Below, piece by piece: positions 1-14,100 of a stretch of 64,000 bases of DNA (its first letter is position 1; the number at the start of each line of letters is the position of its first letter). Source of the stretch: Lineus longissimus (Eukaryota; Nemertea; Pilidiophora; Heteronemertea; Lineidae). The notes under the pieces are model-generated. The model did no database searches and was not told the origin of the DNA. It worked only from the letters and a program-made list of their open reading frames with translations. The translations under genes and the position numbers were made by a program. The stretch spans positions 6,944,001-7,008,000 of the forward strand of contig NC_088317.1 of assembly GCF_910592395.1 (NCBI RefSeq), written 5' to 3'.

Positions 1-589
1 CCTGGAGACAGGGGCCACACCCAGAAAAAAAGTTTAAAATGTTGTGCAATGAAATATGCATTTTTCGGGGCATCTGCAAGGCTAAAATTTGGAAAATAGC
101 CTCTTTCCTTCTTGGTAAGAGGCCCCCTAAAGCACCATTGATTTCCACCTAAAAGGAGGGGCGCGTGCCTCATACACCACCACCCTAAAATTCCACCAAT
201 GCTACCTTTTTATTTTTACGCACATGGTGACGTGAAGTGACGTCAAGGACATCTCAGGGGTTGGACAATGACATTGTGATGTCATATGTGTTATTCTTGT
301 TGCCGTTTGTTTACAAATGTAGTCAAAACAATCAGTAGACAGTACATACATGACATTGACATGTATGAATGAAACATAGCATTTCTAGTCAATATCATAA
401 TTACAATTTGTCTTGGCATCTGAATCATCTAACTCTAAGTCATGTACATGTCAATCATGTCAAGTCAAGTATCAAAATTGATATCACATGAATACCAGAT
501 AATACAAACACAAGTGCTCGTCCTGTCTCTTCTTTGAATGACATCTCAGGTCAAACAAGACAAGTGTGTACAATACTATAAAGAAAAAT

Positions 590-1924
590 GGGGTAATTGT
601 AGCCCCTTTTTCACCTATAACTTTGGTTACGCAAGAGATTTCCAGGCAGATTCACTAAAACTAACCAGCATCTCGTAAGTTGTAGTGGCACCGAGTTTCC
701 AATTTTAAGTCTGCAATTTAGGGCACTTAATCTAAAACAATGCCTCTGAGAGACAATACATTACAAGACGCGTGGTCAGGGGCTACAAATACCCCGTGGC
801 CTTGGGGTATTTGTAGCCCCGGACTAAAATTTAAAATTGCATGTTTTTTTATGCATGAGAATATTTTTTCACAGGTTTATTGTCTTTGTAGTAATACTGC
901 TTTCAATATTATTCCAATCTAGGTTGACGACGAGATTTTGCTGCTATCAAATGATATTTATTGAACACATTAAGTGATCTTCGATGCAGTCACTTACCAA
1001 CAATTTAAACAATATCCTCGTAAATCAGACTGATTTTTAACTGGTGTAAAACACAAAGTTCTGTTTATCACTCTCTGCTGTACATTACACCTTGTGTCAG
1101 ACAACAGCTTGTGATATTCTGAACTGACCGACGGTCTTGTCTCGCGCCATTAAAAACTGAACTTTCAGTTAATGGTCATGTATCAACTCCAACTATAGCT
1201 GGCCCCACTTAATGGTAAATGCAATGTACCATGAGAAATGCTGCTATCTAGTCAATGGTGTGGCTTTAACTAGAGACACCGGTAACTTTGAAAATATTAA
1301 CATTATTTCGAAATAATTTTAGATAAACTGGTATGAAACCTCAAATGTATCATTGTTGCTACATAAAGCCAAGGGTTAACGTTGTATCTAAATCAGATAG
1401 ATTTATGATAAATTAATATAAGTCGGGTATTAAGAGTAAAAAAACCTATCATTTTCATGATTTATGACAGAATATATTGAGCAACTCATAGGGGCTACAA
1501 ATACCCCGAACCAATGGGCTACAAATAACCTGAGGGTACCTTGGTCAGAAAAGTGTCTCTGAAAAATTTACTTTTAATAATGACATCAAATGCAGCATAC
1601 AACATTCTCTACACTCAATACTGATCACCTGAACCAAGTTTCAAATACATCAATGGTCTGCAAGTGTGGAAAATTCAAACCTGTAAAAAGTTCAATCCCA
1701 ACTTTTGTTGTGAATGTGTCTGATTTGTTTACTTCTTACAACCAAAGCTCTTACATAACATGTTGCATTAAAATCCAAAACTATTGATGTAGTGATAGAT
1801 ACTCAAGAGTCACCTCTTTCATGATTCATCCATGCTTGGGTTGGCTGAATAATTCCATGGTTACCGGAATATGAAGCAAAAACATTGCCAGGGACTGCAA
1901 TCATACCGGGGCTACAATTACCCC
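590..1924. mobile_element. Putative inverted-repeat element with 17-bp termini and internal palindromes
   Basis: GGGGTAATTGTAGCCCC at 590-606 is the exact reverse complement of 1908-1924. Inside, a close variant forms a perfect 17-bp inverted repeat with an 8-base loop (779-795 and 804-820), and further copies occur at about 1492-1530. A diverged trace appears at 44646. No transposase was recognised in the 1.3 kb between the termini. Confidence 0.55.
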
Positions 1925-2123
1925 ATTTCACCTTACATTGTATAAGAATCGCGAAAATTCGGGATATCGAATACTGCAAGAACCCGAGTACTGACTGAAA
2001 ATACAGCCATTTAGTAAAATGACAAGATTTATCACCTCAGGCACAGGATACATGTAAATCATGTCATTTGTTTTCATTGATGACATGGACAATTTTAAAA
2101 GGGTCATGGAACATTTCACATTT

Positions 2124-2296
2124 ATAATGGAACCAACCTAAGCAAACACCCTCTTATTGAGGACACTAATTAAAAGTTTTGGCCCAAAATTCGTTGCAGT
2201 CATTCCATTTGACCTCTCTAATCATGACACATCCCTAAGATGAGAAAGCGTCAGTCCAGAAGAATGTTCCCTTAACAGAGAGGTTCTACGCCTACA
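2124..2296. mobile_element. Degenerate copy of the pogo-like MITE
   Basis: A diverged copy of the repeat seen intact at 53671-53852: AATGGAACCAACC at the left, TTTTGGCCCAAAATTC and TTTGACCTCTCTAATCA in the middle, and AGAGAGGTTCTACG near the right end. A separate hairpin lies further right: 2589-2606 is the reverse complement of 2662-2679 (GCATTTAGAACAGGTGCC). Confidence 0.6.
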
Positions 2297-3854
2297 GTAA
2301 ATGTGTTTTTCATTCAATTCAAGCACACAGTCTAGACGGACCTGGGAAACGTGCAAAGTTGGGAGATTGTACTGTAAATTCATTCAACTTGATAGGGTAT
2401 TATATTAGCAGAGTGATTTGTATTTTGAGAAATAGGCCCCAGTGGCACTATAACAGGACAGAGTGTAACAAATGAAAATCTATTGAGGCACTGTTCCTTC
2501 CCAGACTCACTTTTGGGATATCATTTTTAAGTTACAGTGCGATTTTCATCAAAAGTTTAGAAAGGTCTTTCTTCAAGCATGTCAAGTTGCATTTAGAACA
2601 GGTGCCATAAAAGTAGTTACAACTAACTAGCAGCTAAAATTTATCTGGCTGTAACTTGTAGGGCACCTGTTCTAAATGCCTTCTGAATGCATAGAATAGT
2701 GTGTACAAAGTATTGCAGTTGACTGTATACTACATCTGTACAGTATCTGATCTCAAAGAGTTTTTCTATTGCAACAAAAATCTCTTCTTTTCAGGGCCTG
2801 TTTCTTTCAAATACTTCAATTGAAAGAGTCTGCAATCTAAAATTTGTGCAAATACCAATCGAAAGGTCGTCTTGTGGACCAATCACCCAGTTTAGGCCAT
2901 ACCCTTGTTGATATCGCTAAACAAATTCTTGGTTCTAGGCGGAAGTGTAATGAAATGTACATTGCTTGGCATGGTCGAATTTCACTTCATGGCCTGGACA
3001 TAAGGCCTGTTGGTGTTGGAAATTGACCTAGTATCCAGGCCATGTGCGATGTGGGACCTTGTGTCCATATCGGGCACTGTACATGAGATTGAATGTTTAA
3101 CTGGATACAAGAATTTGTTTATCAAGAAGGGTATTGCCTATACTGGGGGATTAGTTCTTTGTTGCGCCATGGCCTGTTATCAAATATCATTTTACTCGGC
3201 TGCACACTTCAGCACAGCAATGACGCATCCTTAATTAATAATTTTTTCAACGTCATCTTTTGTATAATTTGCGAAAACGTCAGTGACATGACATCATTTT
3301 CGATTTAATTCTTACGTGCATAATCAAAGTAATGTGATGACTTGATATGCTCTCACTGCCCGAGTGACATGACATGTAGGCCCTATGTTAGGCTACGTCT
3401 TCAATCATCATCCTTCTTTTCTTCACTCACTCATTTCAATAGGCCTATAGGCCCAGGCCTACTGCACATGCACTGGCTGCCACCGTCCATTACCCATGAT
3501 GATATTGATAGGCTACCTAACGAGACTCAAAAAGAAGCCATCTGAATGACACCTACGGGGAGGATACTGGATGGAGATGCAATGTACATAAGCCAATTAT
3601 GTACAGGAATATGAACATACTGAATGTGTGTAAATGTGTAGTGCATTGATGTACACAAATGTACACTGTGGGTGGCGAATGTCAAGACGTCAGCACAGTC
3701 GCCGGTAAAACATTCGTCATACTTACAATACTCCGCTACATGATGTGCAAACAAATGATCCTATTGTCATATTGACATACGTAGGTCCACGTTGGTGACA
3801 ATCAAAACAGTGTTTATTGTGCGGTAAAGCCACCATTTCACGTAAAATTTTGAG

Positions 3855-3918
3855 ATGTTTCTCATCTTGCTTTCTTTTGCTGGCCGCCATTTTGGACTTC
3901 GCCGACCGGAGGTTTCCG
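3855..3918 (+). CDS. Candidate signal-peptide first exon, possibly of the CATSPERD-like gene
   Basis: An ATG at 3855 opens 21 codons beginning MFLILLSFAG, a short hydrophobic run like a signal peptide core, and ends at a good donor (G|GTGAGT). The segment holds GGCCGCCATTTTGG, the reverse complement of a YY1-type promoter motif. It cannot join directly to the 8111 exon: the phase gives an early stop, so at least one unseen exon would be needed. This is inferred from position only. Confidence 0.2.
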
Positions 3919-4365
3919 GTGAGTCACGATAGATAGGGAAGTGTGTTCTGGTTAAGTGACGTGGTTAATGGGTGATTTGAAAAGCTCGAGGGTGAGAAAT
4001 TTGTTGACTCTGTCTAGCTAATGACTTATTTTTTCTGAGCATTGCATAGTATTCACAAAATAACCAAAAACATTGCCATTTACGGAAATACCCGAATACT
4101 CCCGAGTCCCGGCGCCATCTTCGAAATGAAAAATGCAGTCTGCTAATTTTTTCTTGGTTGGTGCTGTTTCTATAATTTTACCACTTTATAGCCTTCAGCA
4201 AAACTCCTGTCCAAGGTATTTACATTAAGTAGTAGTTGTAGAATTGACCTGGCAACAGTATAAGCATACGACAGAGTCAATTACTTTGCGTGGCATTGGC
4301 ATCGTACATATCGGTCATCATGCAATCATCAATGCATCTGACAATGACATGTCAGACTCTGATCG

Positions 4366-5530
4366 GGTATCAGGCTGTTTCGCTACATTGCCAGTTCGCT
4401 ACAAGTCGTTTCGCTACATGTGGCGGTCGTTTCGCTACATGGTAGGTCGTTTCGCTACATGGGTGGAGTCGTTTCGCTACATGATGGGTATGGTCGTTTC
4501 GCTACATGTAGGACGTTTCGCTACATGGGTGGAGACGAGCGAGCCAACGCGAAGGCCTTGCAGAGGCCTCCAAATCTGCGTTGGAGTGCGTTTGAATGAC
4601 CCCTGTCAATCAATAATAAGTACGTATACACGGAAACAGACGGTTGAGCGAGCCAACGCGAAGGCCTTGCAAAGGCCTCCAAATCTGCGTTGAAGTGCGT
4701 TTGAATGACCCCTGTCAATCAATAATAAGTACGTATACACGGATACAGACGATTGAGCGAGCCAACGCGAAGGCCTTGCAAAGGTCCCAAAAAAAAATGT
4801 CCCAAAGTTCGACGGGTAGGCCTATAGCTGTTGGTGGACTGATCTCTTTCAAAATTCTCACAGTTCAATACTTCAAGATATTGTAAATATGATGGCATGG
4901 GAACCAGTCCTCCCGACCATTGTAGTATAGGCCCCTACACAGTGTATGACACTGACGATCTTAGTGGCGCTATAGGAGCAATCTTTCGCTCAAATCAAGT
5001 AAATATCTCTGGGTACAATAAACCTAAACAGACATGTTTGGTGTCATTTGAAAGGAAATTTCATAGAGATTCCAACCATGCAATTCTGACCCTATAGCAG
5101 AGAACATTATACCAACTTTTTTAGGATTTTTAAAAAAAATGGGGCCGGGCGTTTTTCGTAGGGGCGGGCGGGGACAATCACCAACTCTTTTTTTTATGTG
5201 GCCTAACCCAGGCCAGGACGACAAGAACCCCTTGCGCGCCATCAAACCGTATAAGTTTTTTTACCGGCAAACTGTGCTATAATAAATTTGTAGTCACCAC
5301 CGGGAATTATAGTAGGGTAAAATAGAGTAAAAATAATGACTACATCCATGTAGCGAAACGACTCCACCCATGTAGCGAAACGTCCTCCGTGTAGCGAAAC
5401 GACCGTACCCATCATGTAGCGAAACGACTCCACCCATGTAGCGAAACGACCTACCATGTAGCGAAACGACCGCCACATGTAGCGAAACGACTTGTAGCGA
5501 ACTGGCAATGTAGCGAAACAGCCTGATACC
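4366..5530. mobile_element. Foldback element with arms built of GTTTCGCTACATG repeats
   Basis: 4366-4535 is almost the exact reverse complement of 5361-5530. Each arm holds seven or eight copies of GTTTCGCTACATG with variable spacers that are mirrored in the same order, and starts GGTATCAGGCTG. Between the arms, 4538-4790 is a 109-110-bp tandem repeat (units at 4538, 4647, 4757; GAGCGAGCCAACGCGAAGG). No convincing target-site duplication or transposase was seen. Open frames through the arms (RFATW/SFRYM repeats) come from the repeats. Confidence 0.8.
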
Positions 5531-6399
5531 CCATCATCAATCATGCATGCAGCCTGATGCATGGAATGGATCATTTGGATGGCGGATGATACATGGCCAT
5601 GCATGCATGGATTTTATATCATATGGCATGATGTCATGTCACATCAATATCATCATCAATCAGTCATCAGACATCATGTCATGATGATGATCCATGATCA
5701 ATGATGATGATGATGTGCACTGATCTGATGCATGATGATGTCATTGAATTGATTGATTGTTGATGTGATGAATGAAGTTGCAACTTGCATGATCATGGAT
5801 GGATGACTCCAGCCATCTGCATCTGATCCGCCAGTACATTCATTCACACGGTCATATATTTTGACAGCTTGCGCCCCCTTTTTGCCAGGGCCCTTGCAAT
5901 CCGGCTGTGACCATCAATGTCCTATTCTTTTATTTCTTCATTCACCTGAGCTGAGTGAACCTGAAGGCTGATTATGGGATCGCCTGCCTTTAGGCTTGAG
6001 TTGACTGAGGCGCTGGCCTTGAGATACACCAATCTGATCAGTCAAAGAGGAAAGACAAGCGGTTTAAAATGGTTGAGACATCTGATACAGATCAGTGAGG
6101 ATCAATGAGGGGTTAAACAATTTTTAGATGTCCATGAAGGGTTAAGGAAGAAGGAGAAGGAATCCGGAGGCAAGGGTGCAGGCCAGAAGTCCTGTAATAA
6201 AGGACCGAATCGGTCTCTTGAGACCTCTTTGGATTCTTGCTCCCTCTTTGATTTCTTGCTCCCTCTTCTACCTGAACCCTTTTTACAATGATTTGACCCC
6301 TTACTGACACTTGATTCAGTGGCCTGTGGTTGATCACAGTAGATTGTGATGGTGACAAGGTTGAGATATCCAAACAGTGAAGACAAGAAGATGCTGAGA

Positions 6400-7440
6400 A
6401 AACAACCACTGTTGACGTCAAGGTTGTGATTTCCATTCAGATTGAAGACAAAAGGTGGTGAGAAGTGTGAAAACTGGAGGTTGTGAAGACGAGAGAAGGA
6501 ATGAATGTCATGAACTGAGTTGAATGAGGTCAGGAGGAATTTGGTGAAGATTGATATACATCTATGTAGCATGTCCAGTCATTTGAAGATGTGAGAGGCT
6601 GAGAACTTATTGCTTTAGAAGTCTGATGAAGTGTGGCAACAGGTTATGACATTTGCTCACTTTGGTTGCCTGAAGTTCAAGGATGTGACAAATGCTACGT
6701 GAATAAGACAGGTTGTGACAACTTTCACTCAAGTATTAGGAGGATGTGACATATTCAGTTGAAGACCAGATATTGAGATATCTGGTCGGTTAAAGACGAG
6801 AGGTTAACAAGTATCTACGAGTAAAACCTCAGGTTGTGATGTTCGCTCATTTCGATTGATTGAAGTCGGGAAGATGTGACTCGTTGAAGTCTGAATGTTG
6901 ATATATCGGGTCAGGTTGAAAACGAGGTGCTGAGAATTGACTTGAAGGCCTATGCCGTTTGTTAAAAAATTTTAATTTGTAATTTGAGAGAAACTTGGGT
7001 TTTTGATTAAAGGTTGCCATTATCTTTTGTAATTAAATTTTAAAATGTCCATTTGGGGAAATACATACCAAATATAAATTTCAACATTGTCATCGTGTAG
7101 ACAGAAATACTATGAATACCAAGTTTAAACAAATTTGTACACCTAATAATTGCCCTATTGTTTATTTCCTATTCAACTGGACCACAAGTAATTATGAACG
7201 GCAAACCCCTTTAAGACCGACGTGTCATGTAAGTTAGACTCGACAGGAGAACGCTGGATGTTGTGACTGAAATCTGTTCATTTGAATTGAATGACTTCAT
7301 TGAAGACAGGCAGTTCTGACATCTGATTATCTGAAAGCAGGAGGTTGTGACGTCTGTTCATTTGACTGGATTGAAGACGGGAGGTTGTGATGTTTGCTCA
7401 TTTGAATTGATTGAACACAGAAGGTGGTTGTAAACCTCCT
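6400..7440. repeat. Diverged tandem repeats with a GAAG...AGGTTGTGA core
   Basis: Irregular units of about 65-75 bp share GAAGACGGGAGGTTGTGA and TGTTTGCTCATTTGAATTGA (clearest near 6820-6900 and 7325-7430). A TTAA-flanked MITE (6943-7214) interrupts the array. No coding frame is maintained. Confidence 0.55.
6943..7214. mobile_element. TTAA-type MITE, GCCGTT family, copy 1
   Basis: Starts AAGGCCTATGCCGTTTGTTA and ends in the inverted ATTATGAACGGCAAACCCCTTTAA. The interior (AAATTTCAACATTG, ACTATGAATACCAAGTTTAA) matches 13601-13845. Confidence 0.7.
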
Positions 7441-8110
7441 AATACTTTTGAATCCAATTTTGTGAGGGTTTAGCAAAGCCCTGAAACAGTTTACAGTACA
7501 TGATGACAGAAAGATTAGATGAATTCAAATGATTCTAAGCCTGTTACAAAAAAACTTCATGTATAACTCGAAACAGTTTTACCGATATCATAATCATGTA
7601 GAATTGTGCTGAGACGTTTTTTTAACATTATAATAATGTGTGATTTGTATTGAACATGCCGATTCACCGTCGTACGTATATCCATCCTTCACCGCCGATA
7701 ACTCCCCCCTGATCTGCCGTCAGAAGGGCTGTTACTTTATCGGTAGTCTCCTGCATTCCCTTTCTTTCCCATGTGTCCTATGTCACAACAACACTAACAT
7801 TACACTCACACATGGTTGTCGCACGAGACACGCACTGAAAGCCATCATAATTGAAGACCAGGTGTTCAATGAGTAACAGTTCCAGGGATGCTGACCTGAC
7901 CCAAATGCAAAGTGCATGTTGTATGGAAGAAGGGTAACCTGATCCGGAGGTTGGCACTTTCAATTCAGGCCGATTGGCCACCCGTTTATGATGGTGCGTC
8001 CGACAGATTACCTGGCGGGAGTTATCGGCGATGAAAGACTTTAGGGACTGATATTCACCGCCGATAAGTCGGCATGTGTATTATAATTATTGTTCTCTTT
8101 TTCTTTGCAG

Positions 8111-11100
8111 TGGTCCAGTGAATCATGTGATTGTAGAGAGCGTCCCCATTGAATCAGAAATAGACGATCATGGACACATTTCTGAGGAACATGTCACAGT
8201 AAGATATAAGATTATAAGATTATTTGGATCTTCAAAACAAAATGGATAGCCTGCCGAGGGATATTGCACAGAGTATCTCTATGGGAACCTATAATAACAT
8301 GAATATTAGTGACAGTCGTTATAAAGTGCTTCAACTCTGGTTTATGATTAGCCATTATCTTCTTATTATTATAGATTTGCGTCTTATGCCTGACGATCCA
8401 GTGGAATATGAAAGCCATTTTTTATTTCTAGAACTAATCTTAGACTATAGAGTGTCGTCACACTCTTTCAGACTCAGAGTCTAATGGACTTCTGTTGGTC
8501 TGAGGAGTATGTTATTGTTGTACTCAAGCTTAGAACTGGTTGTGACATTGAGTAAGCTGAGACATGGACTACATTTGTAAGCTCTATAAAAAATGCCCTG
8601 GAAATAGAAGTACAGTAGAACCTCTCTATTAAGGACACCCTCAGAGTGGTGCTCTGTCCTGATTAGAGAGGTCAAATTGAATGGAAATCACCACTTTGGG
8701 ACCAAAAGTAGTGACCTTGATAGACAGGTTGTCCTTAATAGAGAGGCGTCCGCTTAGGGAGGTTCCACTGTAATTGTGAAATAAAGTCAGTTGACTCACT
8801 TGGTGTTGGGCTTTCAAAAAGGTCCAAGTGGTTGTGAAATGTGAATTGCTGTGAATAAATTGAGACACAAAATAAATTCTGTGACATGATTGAAAAGTGA
8901 CAAGTCTTCTTGATGTGTAAAAAAAGATTCACTTGTAACGGTTCAAGTAGTAAAACAATTTTAAGCTGAATTGAACCGACCGTTTTATATTTCGAGCTCT
9001 TTTTAATTCAGGTTCCTCTGAATACTAGTGTCAGCTATCCAATTCTTCTTCATCATGACTGCATTGATGATTTGACTCTTTTCGTTGGGTAAGTATTTTA
9101 TAGAACCTTCTCTCGGCTTCTGGTAATACCTTCAGTAAACATGGTAAATTAGACAAAAGAATAGTTGTGGTTTGCCTTTCATAGTCATACCCTCTCTCTA
9201 GTCCTTGACATATCACTATCAGACAGGGTAGACAGATATCGTAAAGATTATTTCACTAGTTAAAGAATTTTCAGCTTATTTTGTTAATTCATTTGTTGAT
9301 TCAAAAACAAAGGTTTTGAGAAGTGAATGGAATCATGCAGAGATTTTTGGACATTTGCCATTTGATATAATATTTTATTTAATTGACTTAAATGGCTACT
9401 CAAAAATTGTCATCACGTCTTGTCCGTCATCTGTCCGACGTCTGTCGGTGGTCCGTCCATCTTCAAATGTACATCACTGAGTGATGTGGCATGTTTCACT
9501 TCTATTTGTCAGAGATTCTTCAAATTCAATTATACATGCATGTACTTGTACGTGTAGGCACCTATTTGTATTGGGCATCTGTACCCAATTTAGCTAAATT
9601 GTGGCCTAAAAGACATAGTTGTCAAGTTCACAGAGGTCAAACTCTAAAAGTGTCATTGATAGCGCCACATTTTATCATCTTTTAGAAGTCAATTCAACCT
9701 CCATGTCTCATATCATCACCACTAAATCATTCCCAGGTGAGCACAATGTCCCCAGGACATTTTATTATGTAACTGAAGACAATTTTTCCCTCGCAGTCAC
9801 CTAAAGGTGGACGAGAGTATAAAATCTAAAGTAGCTGATGGTTCAAATCATTATCGTTTTCAATGGATTCCTACCATACTGACCAAATTATCTTTCAGGA
9901 AAGATGGAGTGTTCATCAGTAAAGATAACTTCAAAACAGTGGCCAAAACAGAACAAGTTGCTGCGGAAGATTATTTTGTAAGTTGATAGATTTTGATAAA
10001 ATTAGAGATTACTAGTACCTGGCCTACTATAGTCCATGCGTAAATGTCTTGTCCGCATCGTTTCGGGCTCTGGAGGCAAAGCTACTGGCCAGATTTCTTT
10101 GAAGTTCGGTTTTTGGCTCTTCAGCTACAGTACGGTGAGTCTATGATATCACGGTGTCTGTCATAGTCGTCGTCCGTCGTATCGTACTTCAAAAACAGTG
10201 GCACGTTTTTACCGCTAGGGCTATGGACTTGAAACTTTGAACACATGACCCCCTAGGTCAGATGACCTCTGACACTGAATTTCTGTCCAGTCTGGTTCTT
10301 GACTTGGCCACCAGGGGGCCAAAACTAAAAAAGTGCAACATCTCGCTTATTCAGAGTCATATTGCTTTGTTTTTGATACAATTTTTAGGTACTCTAGGAA
10401 GGATACATCACAAATCATACAGGTTTTTTATTGCACCTACTTTTCAGGTCACAGAGGTCAAATGGCATAAATTCTGGCCGTTTTAGTACCCATACCCAAC
10501 CATCTGAATTTTTACCACTTTCAGTTCCTTCCTTCTTCCCAGATGTCTATACCATCCATGTATAATTGTAATGGCATGTCTTTAGTCATAGTGAATGAAT
10601 TGGCCTTCAGTCAAATATGTTGAGTGGATTTTTTTGCAGAGGGGTATCTGGCGGGTCTCTCAGTCTCAGGGAGATGTCTTTTGCCCAGTTTTGGGTGAAA
10701 AGTTGGCATGATTTTGGTGCAAATATTTCATATTTCAATAATGTTTGTCTAGATTTTAATTTTTCGATTAAGTTGACAGTTTTCTTGAATATTGTTCGGG
10801 TAATGGTGGATCAAGACCAATTGTTCTAAGACCAACTTCAGAAATATATCTTTGTTAGAGAAAAAGTTTTGTAATTACATGATCCTGGCATTTAAAAAAA
10901 TGAATATGTTTTTGGTTTATTTCCCATCCTCAGTTGTTCTTTTTGTTTCAAGGAACCTGTCACTCGTGCTGTCCTTGTGAACAATCACACTCTGTTCATA
11001 GCTGGAGGTAAAGTTGTTGTCTACGATGTCTACAAAAAGTCAGTCAAGCTAGCTAATGGTGAGCTGAGTTTTATTCTAGCTTTGAATACAATGGAACCTA

Positions 11101-14100
11101 ACCTCAGCAGACACCTTTGTAAACATGGCCACCCTCTCTACAAAAGACACTGATTTTGGCCCAAATTCGTCAGTTCTTTATTGAATTTTGACCATATCTT
11201 GAATATATGTGAACTGGTCACACAATCATTAGAATGAAAACGCACCTGTTTTGAAGAAATGGAAGATTTTTTCCAAAAAAGTTCCCCTTTCAAAATTTTG
11301 GGTTGATTTTACACCCCAGGTTTGAACTTTATGACCCCCTATCCCCGAGGAAATACTCCTGCAAGGAGTAAGCATCAGCGCAACAATCAGCAGAAAATGG
11401 AACAAAGATTCCAGATTTTGTGACTGGTTTATGCACCTCAAGGCAAGGCATGCTACTGGCTCTAAAAAATTCCTAAAAATCCCTAAATATTTTTTTCTCC
11501 CTAAAAATGCCCTAAAATCCCTGTTTGTCCCGCTAATGTTCCCTATAAATCCCTAATTTTTGAAAACAAATTCTTAAATTTGGCAAATTTGGCAAACATT
11601 TGGTAGCATGCCTGAATTCCTCATATCTACTCTGCTCCGCTCACATTCATGCAGATGTGTAACCAGATGTAAAATACATGTACATGTATGGCATGTATTT
11701 GTATGGCATGTATGGATTTTGTTCCAATCATTGCACTGATTCAATCAGAATCCTTGAAGGAATGTTGGAACGTGCATGCAACCCCTTCGGTATATCGCTA
11801 TAAAGGGTGCTGGACCCACCTCTTTTGCGAGACTGGAGTTATATATATTTATTGTACAGTGCATTGAGGAGTTTTCAGTCAGATCATTATCATGATTTAT
11901 CATGAAACTTTTTTTGCAGGCATTCATGACGATGAAGAAGTGACAGACATCTCCTCCTTCCACTGCTGTGCACAGACCACCCAGTGGTGTTCCGATCTGA
12001 GCAATGTCGTCCTCGCCTACAACAGACATGAGAACGTGTCGGAGTTCTTCCTCTCCGTGGATGGTGGCCTAACATTTACCGAGAAGCCTCTCCCGAATGA
12101 GTTCTCTGTAAGTCAGATGGTGAAAAGCCCAGCGTAGCGAGTATTTTGAAAGAATTTGTTGTTGTTGTCATTCCCATTGGTGGTTCCAATTCTATTTGGC
12201 TCTGGCGTAAAATTAATCCACGGTTTTCAGCCCTCCAGCCCTATACTTATTCTTGCAAAACATGACCTTAAATTTGCCATGGTATTTTATTTGCAGACCC
12301 TGCTATGGTGTTTTCCAATGAGGCCAAAGACTAAAGCTTTAAGTGACAGTAACCCTCGTAATTTTTTTTGAAGTGACAACATTATGAGATGTCAGATATT
12401 AAGTTTGTGAGGTTATTCCAGAATTGAGTGCAATTTGTGCAAGTACAATAATCCTTCTTTGTAACAATGCCTTTCCAGTTTTAAAGGTACCGGTACATGT
12501 ACATGTCTGTTGTTTTGCAGGGCAGAATCTATGGAGTAATTGTGACCATTGCCTACCAATCTATTAGAATCCTCATAAAAACTGGAAACAAGGTGAATAT
12601 TGTTGACTCATGCCAACTTGATAATAAGATAAACAGAGTGCAGATCCTATCTGTCAGAAACTCTCACCACATCAAACCAAGCTCCAGTAGATTGTAAAGG
12701 GACTGCATGGTTCCCTGGCTGAGGGAAAAAAGTCTGTCAGAAAAACCAGGCGACACCAGTAGTATGAGTCTGGGCTACTGACCCACATGTTTGATGTTGA
12801 TGTTATCCTGACTGAAGGCCCAGGTTGTTTCTATACAATTTAACCTATGTAATTAGGGACAGCATTTGTCAGTCCCAAGGGTGTCCTGAAAGAAGTTGTA
12901 CTGTACTACTGCTACTATGACCCATGAACCTATAAGGTTGTAGATGCGCCATGGCAGCTGGCAGCAGTAATTTTATTATGGGTGCCCAAGAAGCGCGATT
13001 TTTAGCCCTCAAGATAAGATGAAGTGTTGTGATAGCTTATGTATGTATGTAAACACGAAGTACACGAACAGTAGAACCTCTCTGTTAAGGACACCCTCGG
13101 GAATGACACGTGCTGTCCTTAATAGAGAGGTGTCCTGATTAGAGAGGTCAAATTGAATGGAAACAACCAATTTGGGACCAGAACTAGCGTCTTTAATAGA
13201 GAGGTTGTCCTTATTAGAGAGGTGTCCGCTAAGGGAGGTTCCACTGTACATGTATCTCTGATCCCGCCAACGTGTACTTTGTTCTGTGCCCTACTTTTTC
13301 AGGCCTCAGTTTTAGTAAGTGGTTATGCGGGGACATTGCCGACTCTGTCAATCACACCCTTCAGGGTGATGGGAGATGACATCAATATGGTTCAAGTCAA
13401 TTCGGCATATGGATCTCTGCTGATTTGGGATGAACACGTGCTCTACTTTACCCCAAATGCAGGTGAGATGAGACTGGTTCTTTACTGGACAAGATCTATG
13501 AGAAAATGTGCCTTCCTTATAGAATTTCAGAGGAGCCACCTCCAGAAAAGGGAATATCTTGAACACCTACACATTGCCAGTGTAAAATGTAGGCCCTACA
13601 TTAAAGGCCTACGCCGTTCGTTAAAAATGTGGAATTTGTAATTGAATTTTAAAATGTCCAATTGCGGAAATATGTACAAAATATAAATTTCAACATTGCC
13701 GTTGTGTGGACTGATATAAAACAAATACTATGAATACCAAGTTTAAACAAATTTGTATTCATAATAACTGCACTACGGCATTATGTATTTAGTGGATGTC
13801 TATTTAACTGGAACACAAGTAATTACGAACGGCGTACCCCTTTAATGATAGTTCCTCTTCTGTTTTATAGTTGGTGGCTCCCTTGGTATTCTAACGAGAA
13901 AACATTTTCCCATACTTCTTCCTTTGAGGCGATATGCGGGCATAACCATTTTTAACTCGCTCCCTGGAACCCATTTTGGGTAATGCATCCGTGAGGCATT
14001 TTCTGGACATCACTAATCAAATTAGTCAGAAGATACATCAGATCATGTCATAACGACTGATATTTGGTGCAAACATGATGAAAAGCACAAATAATGGACA

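Noticed and set aside
4244-4693. 149-codon open frame with RFATW/SFRYM repeats
   Set aside because: It is translation through the GTTTCGCTACATG foldback arm. The mirrored arm gives a similar frame on the other strand, as expected of repeat DNA.
7640-7876. 78-codon plus-strand frame as an upstream CATSPERD exon
   Set aside because: The phase at its only plausible donor (CAG|GTGTTC) does not fit the 8111 exon, and the peptide shows no similarity to the family N-terminus.
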